Notes: generated from the sequence alone by a model not told the origin. A stretch of DNA of 64,000 bases from Prostheceraeus crozeri (GCA_907163375.1 CAJQUW010007819.1:620001-684000); one strand, 5' to 3'; counted from the stretch's first letter, positions 19,459 through 27,736 are shown. Numbers and translations are program-made.

Positions 19459-20793
19459 TTAAGTTTCATCATATAATGTTTTATCAAAAGATAATTTAAA
19501 TTTTTTTTCACTAACTATTGATTCATCATCATCATCATCATCATAAATTGTTTCTTCATCATCATCATAAATTGTTTCTTCATCATCATAAATTACACTT
19601 TTTGGTATAGGATGCCCTTCCATGATAGGATACCATTCTCTTATTGGAATATCTAACTCTAAATTACATCTTTTATCTGATAATAATATAATAGAGAAAA
19701 ATATTGGTCTTTGATCTCTTTTGGAAAATTTAATAACACCACCATAATCTGAATCACTTTTAGTTTTTGTTAAAGATGATAAAATTTTAAATTGATTAGA
19801 TGTAAATCCTAATTTAAATTTTGTAGACCCGACACATAGTTGTCTAACAGTATCTTCAACTATACCATCATTATTATTTTCAATTGTAAGAAAATGAAAT
19901 TTAGATAAATTTTTATAATTACTAATATTTTTATAATCTTTTTTACCATTTACACCATTTTCAGATGTTTCAGAATCATCATTATTATCATCTATATTAT
20001 TATCATTATTATCATAAGATTCTTTAAGATCGGGCAAAGCCCTAGAACCTTCAGTTCGTTTATTATGAATATGATTATGGTGATTGTTAATAGTATAAGG
20101 CGTAGTCCACATATAAATTTTCTCTTGTTGAGCTAAGCCATTTATGTAAGATTTTAACAAATTAATATTTAAGTTTGAATATAATCCTATATACGTATCA
20201 TCATCATATCTTTGCGGCATTTCTAATGTTTCTTGTTTATAAATTGTGTCTCTATAATAAACTTGACATAATAATTCTTCATTATGTTTTTTACTCTCTA
20301 TGTGAATGTTATATTGATTTTGTTCGTCAACAAATAATCTAATTTTTTCTTTCGAAAAAGATTTTAATTTTTTAACTAATTCTTTAATATTGATATAATT
20401 AATAATTTTAGTTTCTATCCAATCAGTATTACTAATTGGTAACACTGCTCTAATAAATCCATAAACATTATTATGACCTATTATAACCATATTTTCTTTA
20501 TTTAATTCCACATAAGCTACATCATTATATTTACTAACAATCTCCATAAATTTAATAAATGGATCACCTGGAAAAATACAATAATTGGTTTCTATAGAAG
20601 GTAAACCTTTAGTCTGTTCTCTAAATATTTCGGCTTGTAATTGAAATAAAATATTAACATCTATACATGGATTTGTAATAGTATTATTATTATTATTATC
20701 AAAACATTTATTTTCAAATCCCGTTGATCTCGTCGAATAAGAAGAACAGGATGATGCGGACGAATATAATTTTTTTAAATTTGGGGTTTCCAT
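19459..20793 (-). CDS. Polinton copy 1 minus-strand protein, possible sliding-clamp-like fold
   Basis: A 444-residue protein, one of two core genes on the minus strand. It has a Ser/Asn-rich N-terminus, two better-conserved blocks (about residues 60-230 and 300-385) separated by an Asn/Asp-rich linker, and an Asp/Glu-rich C-terminus with DDEETIYD repeats. The blocks alternate hydrophobic strands (VYGFIRAVLPISNTDW; TKFKLGFTSNQFKILSSL; GVIKFSKRDQRPIFFSIILL), reminiscent of PCNA-type clamps, and the gene sits beside polB. This is only a resemblance by eye; family unrecognised. A relative is at 41947-43500. Confidence 0.65.
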   Translation of the reverse strand: METPNLKKLYSSASSCSSYSTRSTGFENKCFDNNNNNTITNPCIDVNILFQLQAEIFREQTKGLPSIETNYCIFPGDPFIKFMEIVSKYNDVAYVELNKENMVIIGHNNVYGFIRAVLPISNTDWIETKIINYINIKELVKKLKSFSKEKIRLFVDEQNQYNIHIESKKHNEELLCQVYYRDTIYKQETLEMPQRYDDDTYIGLYSNLNINLLKSYINGLAQQEKIYMWTTPYTINNHHNHIHNKRTEGSRALPDLKESYDNNDNNIDDNNDDSETSENGVNGKKDYKNISNYKNLSKFHFLTIENNNDGIVEDTVRQLCVGSTKFKLGFTSNQFKILSSLTKTKSDSDYGGVIKFSKRDQRPIFFSIILLSDKRCNLELDIPIREWYPIMEGHPIPKSVIYDDEETIYDDDEETIYDDDDDDESIVSEKKFKLSFDKTLYDET

Positions 20794-20794
20794 T

Positions 20795-20888
20795 TTTTTA
20801 TTTTTATTAGAAAAAATTTTATTTTTATTAGAAAAAATTTTATTTTTTTATTTTTATTAGAAAAAATTTTATTTTTTTATTGTTAAAA
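20795..20888. promoter_or_regulatory. Divergent AT-rich promoter region with tandem repeats
   Basis: The 94-base gap between two divergent genes consists of TTTTTATTAGAAAAAATTTTA units repeated three to four times. Both genes must be driven from it. The two start codons lie in mirrored AAAAAATG contexts. Confidence 0.5.
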
Positions 20889-20889
20889 A

Positions 20890-21777
20890 ATGATGTTACC
20901 AAATGTTGGTGGAGGTGCATATATCCCGAATAATCGTGAATTAGAAATAGAGATAGAAAATTATATTATGAAAACTGGAGACGTTTTATCTGGTCCATTG
21001 CATCTTTCTATTCTTCCACAACAAAATACAGAGTTAACAAATAAACAATATGTTGATACACAAATCAATGACTTAAAGGAAAAATATATAAACGATGTTT
21101 TGGTTCCACTGATGAACGAATTGAAGTTGCTTAAACTTAATGACAAATCATTAAACGAAAAATTATTAAAACTTGATAAAAAGGATAGAGAGCTAGAAGC
21201 AGATATAGCAAAACTTTTTAAAAAGATTTCTGAACAATCAAAAATTTTAATATTACTTTCTATAAATTTAAAATCTGCAGTCATTAAAAATAAACATCAG
21301 ATAAAAATGTTAAAAGAACAATTAGAAGATGAAATAGAAAAACTACCTGAAAGAATTAAAAAAAATTTAAAGCAGTTACAAACTACATTCCAAAAAAGTG
21401 TTGATGAATTGAGTTCTAAAATTACTCAACAAATGAAAAAGATGAATAGAATAATAAATGAAGTAAACTCACTTAATGAAAAAGTTGATAAAATGAAAAC
21501 TCTTAAAATCAATTTAGAAAATGAATTAAAGAAAAATTTACAAGAAAACTCTAAAGAAAATAAAGAACAGTTAGATGCTGTTAAAAGACAATTACATGTT
21601 CTTAAAATTAAGTTAAATGCTCTTAAAACGGCGTTGAAGATTAATCAGCAGAAAATGCAAGTTAATAGAAAAGAAATTAAAGTACATCACACGCTGCTTG
21701 ACGCAATAGATAAAGTGCAACAGGCAATTAATAAAGTTATCTCGAAGTTGTTGTCCATTCACAAACGTAAATCTTAA
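20890..21777 (+). CDS. Polinton copy 1 putative attachment fibre with phage tail-fibre-like motif
   Basis: A 295-residue protein. After a short Gly-rich start (NVGGGAYIPNN) residues about 27-60 read MKTGDVLSGPLHLSILPQ...TNKQYVD, which matches the widespread MK(T)GD.(M)xGPLxLxxxPxxxxxAxNKxYVD module of phage tail fibres. The remaining ~230 residues are an almost continuous Lys/Glu/Leu coiled coil (LKKIKEQ-type heptads), ending in VISKLLSIHKRKS. This is the architecture of a trimeric fibre: base module plus stalk. Located between the clamp-like gene and capsid genes. A relative occurs in copy 2 at 43625-44484. A globular head domain is not evident. Confidence 0.65.
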   Translation: MMLPNVGGGAYIPNNRELEIEIENYIMKTGDVLSGPLHLSILPQQNTELTNKQYVDTQINDLKEKYINDVLVPLMNELKLLKLNDKSLNEKLLKLDKKDRELEADIAKLFKKISEQSKILILLSINLKSAVIKNKHQIKMLKEQLEDEIEKLPERIKKNLKQLQTTFQKSVDELSSKITQQMKKMNRIINEVNSLNEKVDKMKTLKINLENELKKNLQENSKENKEQLDAVKRQLHVLKIKLNALKTALKINQQKMQVNRKEIKVHHTLLDAIDKVQQAINKVISKLLSIHKRKS

Positions 21778-21819
21778 CACGTAGATATTTTTCCCAAAAG
21801 TCAAATTTAATCCTAAAAA

Positions 21820-22368
21820 ATGCCTATAATTTATAAACACAATCTTAAACATTTTGCATCAAATAATAAAATTGCTCATGAACCATCTATGAAACCTGTG
21901 TACCATTATGATAGTGTAGAAACTGTCGGAACACAAAAGTTCCTAGGCACCGCAGGTGCTGTCCAAAAAGAAGGAGATGGCATCTTTTCTGGTATTGGTA
22001 GTATCGTTAACTTAATTAAGAATAATAAAGATTTGATTACATCTGCTGCAAAAGGAGCAGCTGCTATAGGTAGTACAGCTAGTGCAATATCAAATGCTGT
22101 TAAATCACAAAACGAATTAAAACAGCTAGAAGCTATTCGTAAACTTAGGAATGATTCTGAAGAACTAAAAAAATTAAAAAAACTTTCAGATGAAACAAAA
22201 AACAAAATTGCTAACATAGCTGTAGAGGGTGAAACCTTGAGGAGCGGAGCTCCGTCTAATAGTAAACATAATGAAAAAACAATTGAAGAAATAAGAGGTA
22301 ATGGCGTGAGCAGCAACCTTCGGTCTAACCAGCAAAGCTGTAGCGGAGCTGGTCTAGCAAAATTCTAA
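21820..22368 (+). CDS. Polinton copy 1 small amphipathic virion-type protein
   Basis: A 182-residue protein with an amphipathic Gly/Ala segment (GIFSGIGSIVNLIKNNKDLITS, AAKGAAAIGSTASAISNAV) followed by a charged helix. This resembles the layout of membrane-lytic adenovirus protein VI, without recognisable sequence identity. Near the C-terminus, IRGNG fits the adenain cleavage consensus (M/I/L)-x-G-x-G, and the element encodes an adenain-like protease. Two GC-rich in-frame inserts (about 21918-21962 and 22305-22350) are absent from the copy 2 relative. Confidence 0.6.
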   Translation: MPIIYKHNLKHFASNNKIAHEPSMKPVYHYDSVETVGTQKFLGTAGAVQKEGDGIFSGIGSIVNLIKNNKDLITSAAKGAAAIGSTASAISNAVKSQNELKQLEAIRKLRNDSEELKKLKKLSDETKNKIANIAVEGETLRSGAPSNSKHNEKTIEEIRGNGVSSNLRSNQQSCSGAGLAKF

Positions 22369-22500
22369 AATATATTTTTTAGTAAAATTTTTTTTAGTAA
22401 AATTTTTTTTAGTAAAAATTTTTTTAGTAAAATTTTTTTAGTAAAATTTTTTAGTAAAATTTTTTTTAGTAAAATTATTTAAGTAAAATTATTTTAGCAG
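22366..22500. repeat. ~14-bp tandem repeat upstream of the capsid gene
   Basis: About nine units of AGTAAAATTTTTTTT. It lies between the amphipathic gene and the major capsid gene; copy 2 has no such array at the same place. Confidence 0.9.
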
Positions 22501-22551
22501 AATTTTTTCTGTCTGTGAGAAAAACAAAAAGTCAAATTATTTTTTATAAAA

Positions 22552-23886
22552 ATGCCTTCGCTTATCGAAAATAAATTTAGATTAGATGATCCTCCGTTCA
22601 CCAGTTACAATCAAAAAAAGAATGACTATATAAGAATTGCTATGAATCCCGGATCTTCCAGTAGAGTAAATACTGGAGGTGATTTAATTTTTGAAGTTGA
22701 TAATCAGCAGAGTTATTTATATTTACCTGATTCATTTTTACACTGTGAATATTCTTTATATAGTGATGCTAATTTTACAACACCATTACCAGATACCGAT
22801 AATATTACACTAGAGAATAATTTTTTTCCAAGATTATTTACACAAATGCGTTTAGATGTTGCAACTCAAAATATAGAAACAATAAGTGATTCCCCAGGTG
22901 TAATTGATACAATGCTTAGATTTGTAACAATTGGTGAAAATAATAAAAAGTATGAAATCGAAGGTTGGTTTCCTGATACTAATGATGGTATAATTGTTGA
23001 TGATTTAACTCACGCTGGAACAGATGCAGCAGGAATTGCGAAAGATGTAGAAAATATTGCAAAACATTTAAATAAAACAAATAATGATGCATATAAAGAA
23101 AGACGTGAATTTAACAAGAAAAGTAAACAGGCAGTAAATTGGTCATTGTCTCCATTATTCGGATATTTAGATTATGACAAAATATCATATCAATTTAAAT
23201 TTAAATTAATAATTCATCGTACGGCAAATAATGAATTAATCTTTTTTGGCAAAACTGGAAAAAAAGCATATTTAAAAATTGATAGACTTGAATGGTGGAT
23301 TACGCATATTACTCCTAGTTTAGAGGTTGAAACAGCTATTGCAAAAAGATTAAATACTAACAAACCAATTCCAGTAAATTTTCTAAAGCGTACTGCTAGT
23401 TCAGTAACTTTTTCCGAACAAAGATTTAACTGGCATTTTACTAGAACTGCGAATACTCCAAGATATTTATTACTAACATTTCAAAGAAATAATTCTCCAA
23501 GTTTTGATAAGAACAATAATATTTTTCATATTAATACAATTCGAAGTTTACAAGTTTCATTAAATCAAACTCGATATCCAATTGATCCATTAAGATTCGA
23601 TGATACCAATAATCAATTTATGGAAGGATATGATTCTTATAGAAATCTTTGTATAGAATTTGGAGTTGAACCACAATTAACTCCTGGAGATTGGAGACAT
23701 TTATATCCAATTTTCTGTTTCGATTTAAGTGCACAATCTGAAGATATTATTAAAAATGGTTGTGATGTAACAATTAATATTGAAAAGAAAGATTCCACAA
23801 CTTCATTGATGGCTTATGGTTTATTGCTAGAAGATGCAAAATATTCTATTGAAATTCTTAATGGAAAGATGGTTAGGATATGTTAA
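22552..23886 (+). CDS. Polinton copy 1 major capsid protein (double jelly roll)
   Basis: A 444-residue protein that would form the hexameric capsomers. The N-terminal jelly roll has the family's LENNFFPRLFTQMRLDV and ETISDSPGVIDTMLRF blocks; the C-terminal one includes FGVEPQLTPGDWRHLYPIF and CFDLSAQSED, matching the LTP.D...LYPIFVFD.S.QSE pattern of Polinton/adintovirus capsids. Length is typical. Its relative in copy 2 (45074-46408) has the same length and remains highly similar, so this is the best-conserved gene between the two elements. Confidence 0.88.
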   Translation: MPSLIENKFRLDDPPFTSYNQKKNDYIRIAMNPGSSSRVNTGGDLIFEVDNQQSYLYLPDSFLHCEYSLYSDANFTTPLPDTDNITLENNFFPRLFTQMRLDVATQNIETISDSPGVIDTMLRFVTIGENNKKYEIEGWFPDTNDGIIVDDLTHAGTDAAGIAKDVENIAKHLNKTNNDAYKERREFNKKSKQAVNWSLSPLFGYLDYDKISYQFKFKLIIHRTANNELIFFGKTGKKAYLKIDRLEWWITHITPSLEVETAIAKRLNTNKPIPVNFLKRTASSVTFSEQRFNWHFTRTANTPRYLLLTFQRNNSPSFDKNNNIFHINTIRSLQVSLNQTRYPIDPLRFDDTNNQFMEGYDSYRNLCIEFGVEPQLTPGDWRHLYPIFCFDLSAQSEDIIKNGCDVTINIEKKDSTTSLMAYGLLLEDAKYSIEILNGKMVRIC

Positions 23887-24023
23887 TTAAAATTTTTTTC
23901 ATAACTAGAATAGATTAAAATTTTTGTTAACTTAAAATTTCTTAACTAAAAATTTTTCACAACTAGAATAGATTTAAATTTTTTGATAACTTTTAATTCT
24001 TAACTTAAAATTTTTTATTAAAA

Positions 24024-24509
24024 ATGTCGCAAGCGAAAAGTAATATTAATAATAGAACTGTTGAATTAAAATTACGTAATATTGTTGACAAAAATACCCC
24101 TAAAACTATTACGATTAATAAAAAAAAGTATTATATAAGTAAACCAATGATAGAGAATATTCAATTACAAGAAGAAAAGAATGGCGGGATTCTCCCATTA
24201 ATTCCACTAATAATAGGTGGCATAGCTGCAGCAGGAAGTGTTGCAGGTGGGACAGCTGGTATTGTCCAAGCAGTAAATAAAAATAAATCAGAGAAGGCAG
24301 CATTAGAAGAACAAAAACGTCATAACAGAGAGTTAGAGAAAGTTGCTAGGGGAGAAGGAATAGTAGATAATTTTATTAGTAAATTAAAATTAGTTGATGA
24401 AGGAAAACGAGTTCTTAAAAATATTCTCCACAATGTTGATGATTTAATTGAAATTAAAGAAACTAAAGATGGTTCTGGAATATATCTAAGTCCTAGTATG
24501 ATAAGGTAA
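24024..24509 (+). CDS. Polinton copy 1 core/pX-like protein
   Basis: A 161-residue protein with a Gly/Ala/Leu/Pro hydrophobic core (NGGILPLIPLIIGGIAAAGS, then VAGGTAGIVQAVN), a charged helix (EEQKRHNRELEKVARGEG) and a C-terminal GSGIYLSPSM. The GG-LPL...AGG arrangement and the terminal G-x-G-x-Y-L-x-P are recurrent in small capsid-associated proteins of Polintons and adintoviruses (the pX/mu-like class). IIGGI also matches an adenain-type cleavage pattern. The precise role is unknown. Confidence 0.65.
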   Translation: MSQAKSNINNRTVELKLRNIVDKNTPKTITINKKKYYISKPMIENIQLQEEKNGGILPLIPLIIGGIAAAGSVAGGTAGIVQAVNKNKSEKAALEEQKRHNRELEKVARGEGIVDNFISKLKLVDEGKRVLKNILHNVDDLIEIKETKDGSGIYLSPSMIR

Positions 24510-24581
24510 TAACCTCAGGACCTTTGGTTCTTTTCGGTAAAACAATTTTTTTTATCTTCTTAATTTTTTTTATCTTTTAAA

Positions 24582-25886
24582 ATGAATACTAAAAATTCCG
24601 AAAATTTAATTAAATTAAAAATTTCTAATTTAGATTTATTGAATTATCTATTAAACAAAAATAAAAACTCAAACTGTCAGCATATTGGAGGTGACAAGAA
24701 CAAAGTTCCACACCACTTCGGTGGTGATATACAAAAAACATTAGAAAACTTTCCTGGATTTATTTGGAGTAAATATTCGAAAGAAAAACATCTTCCTGGT
24801 CATTCATATACTGGGCCAGGAACTCGATTAGATATAAGACTAGATGAGAATAATAATCCGAAACCAGGTGAAGAACCAATAAATAGAGTAGATGCCGCCG
24901 CTTACAGGCATGATTTAGCTTATCGAAATCATGATCTAAGTTCTCGTCATGCAGCTGATAAGAAGATGATTCAAGAATTAGATAGTATTCAGAATCCTAC
25001 ATTTAGAGAAAAAATTGAAAGAATGTTTGTTAAGAAAGCTTTACAAGCTAAAATATTATTCGGCCAGGGTTTAAATGAAAATCATAATTCAGACGTTTAT
25101 GCATCTGAAATTCATAAAGAATATAGAAAGCCTAAATATTTATTAAAAGTAAAAGTATTTAATAAAGATGATATTTGGAGTGCTGATCTTATTCATATGC
25201 CGAATGAAAGGGACTACAAATACGCATTGACCGTTATAGATTTATATACACGATATGCTTGGGTAAAGCCTTTAAAAAATAAAAGTGGTCTTTCAGTTAA
25301 ATATGCGTTTGAAGAAATCTTTAAAGAAAGTAATAGAAAGCCAAAAAAATTGTTTGTTGATAAAGGGTCGGAATTTTATAACCGAAACGTTCAGCCACTA
25401 TTTGAAACTGTTTATTCAACTGAAAACGCTGGGAAGGCCGTAGTGATAGAAAGATTCAATCGGACGTTAAAAAATAAATTATTCAAGAAATTTACTGAGC
25501 AAAGAAATCAGAAATGGTTGAAGATATTACCAGGAATTGTGGAAGAGTACAATAATAAAGTTCATTCTGTTATTGAAGAAACCCCAAAGAATGCTTCTGA
25601 CGACCCTGATTTGATACGAAAGAAAATATTCGAGAATAATAATTTGAATGAGAGTAATCCGAATTTGCAGAAACTTAAACCGAAATTTAAAATTGGAGAT
25701 AGAGTTAGAATATTTAAATATAAGAATAAATTTGAAAAAGGCTTTGTTGGCTATTGGACTAAAGAAATATTTGAAGTTTGCAAAATAAATCAAACTTATC
25801 CGATTACTTATGAAATTAAAGATTTAGATAATGAGGATATCAGAGGCCGTTTTTATCAAAATGAATTACAACGAACTGATTTTTAA
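24582..25886 (+). CDS. Polinton copy 1 phospholipase A2-like domain fused to retroviral-type integrase
   Basis: A 434-residue fusion in one uninterrupted frame. Residues about 55-150 resemble the parvovirus VP1-type phospholipase A2: LPGHSYTGPGTRLD (the YxGPG calcium loop) and AAAYRHDLAYRNHD (the HDxxY catalytic helix), then RHAADKKMI. Residues about 185-345 are an rve integrase core with the D-D-E triad in IWSADLIHM, LFVDKGSEFY and VVIERFNRTLKN. The C-terminus (FKIGDRVRIFKYKNKFEKGF) is the SH3/chromo-like DNA-binding tail. Integrases insert the element; viral PLA2 domains breach membranes during entry. A proteolytic split in the virion is conceivable since a protease is encoded next door. 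Confidence 0.85.
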   Translation: MNTKNSENLIKLKISNLDLLNYLLNKNKNSNCQHIGGDKNKVPHHFGGDIQKTLENFPGFIWSKYSKEKHLPGHSYTGPGTRLDIRLDENNNPKPGEEPINRVDAAAYRHDLAYRNHDLSSRHAADKKMIQELDSIQNPTFREKIERMFVKKALQAKILFGQGLNENHNSDVYASEIHKEYRKPKYLLKVKVFNKDDIWSADLIHMPNERDYKYALTVIDLYTRYAWVKPLKNKSGLSVKYAFEEIFKESNRKPKKLFVDKGSEFYNRNVQPLFETVYSTENAGKAVVIERFNRTLKNKLFKKFTEQRNQKWLKILPGIVEEYNNKVHSVIEETPKNASDDPDLIRKKIFENNNLNESNPNLQKLKPKFKIGDRVRIFKYKNKFEKGFVGYWTKEIFEVCKINQTYPITYEIKDLDNEDIRGRFYQNELQRTDF

Positions 25887-25957
25887 TTATCATTATTATT
25901 ATTATTGGAACTAACGTTTCGGGAATGAAATTCCCTTGTTTGGCGTAGCCATAGAAC

Positions 25958-26419
25958 CTACGGTTCGTTCAATTCTAACATTATATCTAGAAATGGTACT
26001 CCTTCCTGTAGTTTAAATAAAACATAAAGACATAATTGTCCACAATAAGTAGTGCCTGGTGTTTGAATTTGAAACGTATTGTATGTTCCCGTTCCAAGTA
26101 ATTCTTTTACTTCATTTGTAGGTGGAAGCCCGTATGAGTCAAAATAATAATTATCTCCGTTTTTACTAAAGATACCTGCTGACCAATGTACGCCGTTTTG
26201 GTCTGAAGTGTGAAGATTCGTTATGAAATTTACAGTTATTGATGGAACTTTGTTCCGGGAACTGAAGGTTCCTGTTGGCCTATTTTTTAGGAATTGTAAT
26301 TCGTTTCTCATTAGAACATGAAAATTCTTTATTCCTAATTCATTTGCGATTTTCTTTAGGTCGAAATTTGTCGTAGTTTGCGTTCCATATAATTTAAAAA
26401 ACTCATTTATGTTGCTCAT
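25958..26419 (-). CDS. Polinton copy 1 adenain-like cysteine protease
   Basis: A 153-residue protease on the minus strand. The catalytic pattern of the adenovirus maturation protease is visible: His in NGVHWSAGIF, Asp in YYFDSYGLPP, Gln and Cys in QTPGTTYCGQLCLYVL. The product is shorter than adenain, like other Polinton proteases. It is convergent with the PLA2-integrase gene. It would cleave capsid-associated precursors. A GC-rich insert (about 26230-26275) lies within the frame. Confidence 0.8.
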   Translation of the reverse strand: MSNINEFFKLYGTQTTTNFDLKKIANELGIKNFHVLMRNELQFLKNRPTGTFSSRNKVPSITVNFITNLHTSDQNGVHWSAGIFSKNGDNYYFDSYGLPPTNEVKELLGTGTYNTFQIQTPGTTYCGQLCLYVLFKLQEGVPFLDIMLELNEP

Positions 26420-26455
26420 TTTATAATAAAAAAAATTCTTAAGGGACCCCTAGAA

Positions 26456-26752
26456 GTCAGAAGGAGGGGGGGTATTGATTTAAAACTGTTCTCTAATGAT
26501 GTCTTTCCTTACTACTTAGTCAGAAGGGGGTATTGATTTAAAACATTTTTATAATGATGACTTTCCTTACTACTGGGGGGGGGTATTGATTTAAAACTGG
26601 TCTCTAATGATGTCCTTCTTTACTACTTAGTCAGAAGGGAGGGGGTATTGATTTAAAACTGTTCCACAATGATGACTTTCCTTGCTACTTAGTCAGAAGG
26701 GAGGGGGTATTGATTTAAAACTGTTCTCTAATGATGTCTTTCTTTACTACTT
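26456..26752. repeat. ~62-bp minisatellite, five units
   Basis: Five imperfect units of GGGGGTATTGATTTAAAAC plus TGTTCTCTAATGATGTCTTTC and TTACTACTTAGTCAGAAGG. It lies just upstream of the protease start. No spacer structure as in CRISPR. Confidence 0.9.
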
Positions 26753-26975
26753 ATTTGATTTTGAAATGATTTAATTTAATCTAAATTAAAACGTTACATT
26801 GTTCCATTTTATTCTTATGAACTCTTGTTAAGAGAATATTGATTGTTTTATCTGTATTAAGACATTAGCAACATCTGTTACCAAATTTCTCAACATGAAC
26901 AGCTGCTAGCAGTTTAAGCTATTCAGTATGAGAGAATTCTTTGTGACCCGCATAACTCAACTTTTCACTTGAACA

Positions 26976-27063
26976 GCTGCTGCCATTATTCCACGTATTA
27001 CTGCGTGTATTCATTCTGCGAGCGTTCTACGAGACTGTGACTGCTTACGAATCATCTGTGACC
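26976..27063 (+). promoter_or_regulatory. Conserved leader upstream of the accessory gene
   Basis: This 88-base segment (starts GCTGCTGCCATTATTCCA, contains ATTCATTCTG and TACGAGACTGTGACTG) is conserved at more than four fifths of positions, reverse-complemented, at 62341-62443, upstream of a second accessory gene in an otherwise unrelated Polinton relic. Conservation of noncoding DNA between different elements implies a functional promoter or 5' leader. Confidence 0.65.
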
Positions 27064-27145
27064 TTTATCTATTTTGGTCAATTTCATCAGCGACTTTCAA
27101 CAATTTTATTTTTTATCATAATTAATTCACTACGTTTTAACGAAA

Positions 27146-27736
27146 ATGGCACGTTCAAGCATCGCCTTTGCCGATTTGAAAAGAAAAATTTCAGACACTA
27201 TTGTGAACGAAGATCAACGGAAGAAGTGTATTGAGATGCTAACAGAATTTCAGGAGAAATATCTTAAACCAAGGGAGGAAGAAGACATCCACGCATCAAA
27301 AACATTCAGAGAATTTTTAGTGATAAATCGATTTGAAGACACATTGCAAGATAACGCCATCAATATCAGTTCAAACTATAATTTTGAAGAAGAAATTCAA
27401 AGAGACATCTTACCATCAGAGCTAACTAATTATTTAGCACATTTAAGAAGAGAAGAAGACATTTCGGTGAACAATACTGTGAAGTTATCGTTGTTAAAAG
27501 GAAGAGCTTTGACTGCAATCCGGGGAAGTGGCCATGTTTGTAAACAATTAGGTTATTCGAGAGGCTATAGCATCTTTTTAAGAAAATTTTATAAACTATA
27601 TTTACGATTTCCGTTTATTAAGAACTCGACGGAATCTATATCATTTTTCAAAAGGAACTTCGCTATTATTGACTCGTATCTTCGCCATGGGAGACACCGC
27701 CCAACCCTTGATCAAATTTTAAACTCAATCAATTGA
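27146..27736 (+). CDS. Polinton copy 1 accessory gene, unrecognised helical protein
   Basis: A 196-residue protein of unknown function, composed mostly of predicted helix with many charged residues. The C-terminal third (GYSRGYSIFLRKFYKLYLRF, then ESISFFKRNFAIIDSYL) aligns by eye with the C-terminal part of the protein at 61625-62317 (KFSRRYVTFLIKLYRL, then LSIFFVFKNFKYFEDYF). Base composition is less AT-rich than the core genes. It follows a conserved leader and is followed by a 121-bp tandem repeat. No counterpart in copy 2. It looks like a mobile cargo module within Polintons. Confidence 0.65.
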   Translation: MARSSIAFADLKRKISDTIVNEDQRKKCIEMLTEFQEKYLKPREEEDIHASKTFREFLVINRFEDTLQDNAINISSNYNFEEEIQRDILPSELTNYLAHLRREEDISVNNTVKLSLLKGRALTAIRGSGHVCKQLGYSRGYSIFLRKFYKLYLRFPFIKNSTESISFFKRNFAIIDSYLRHGRHRPTLDQILNSIN

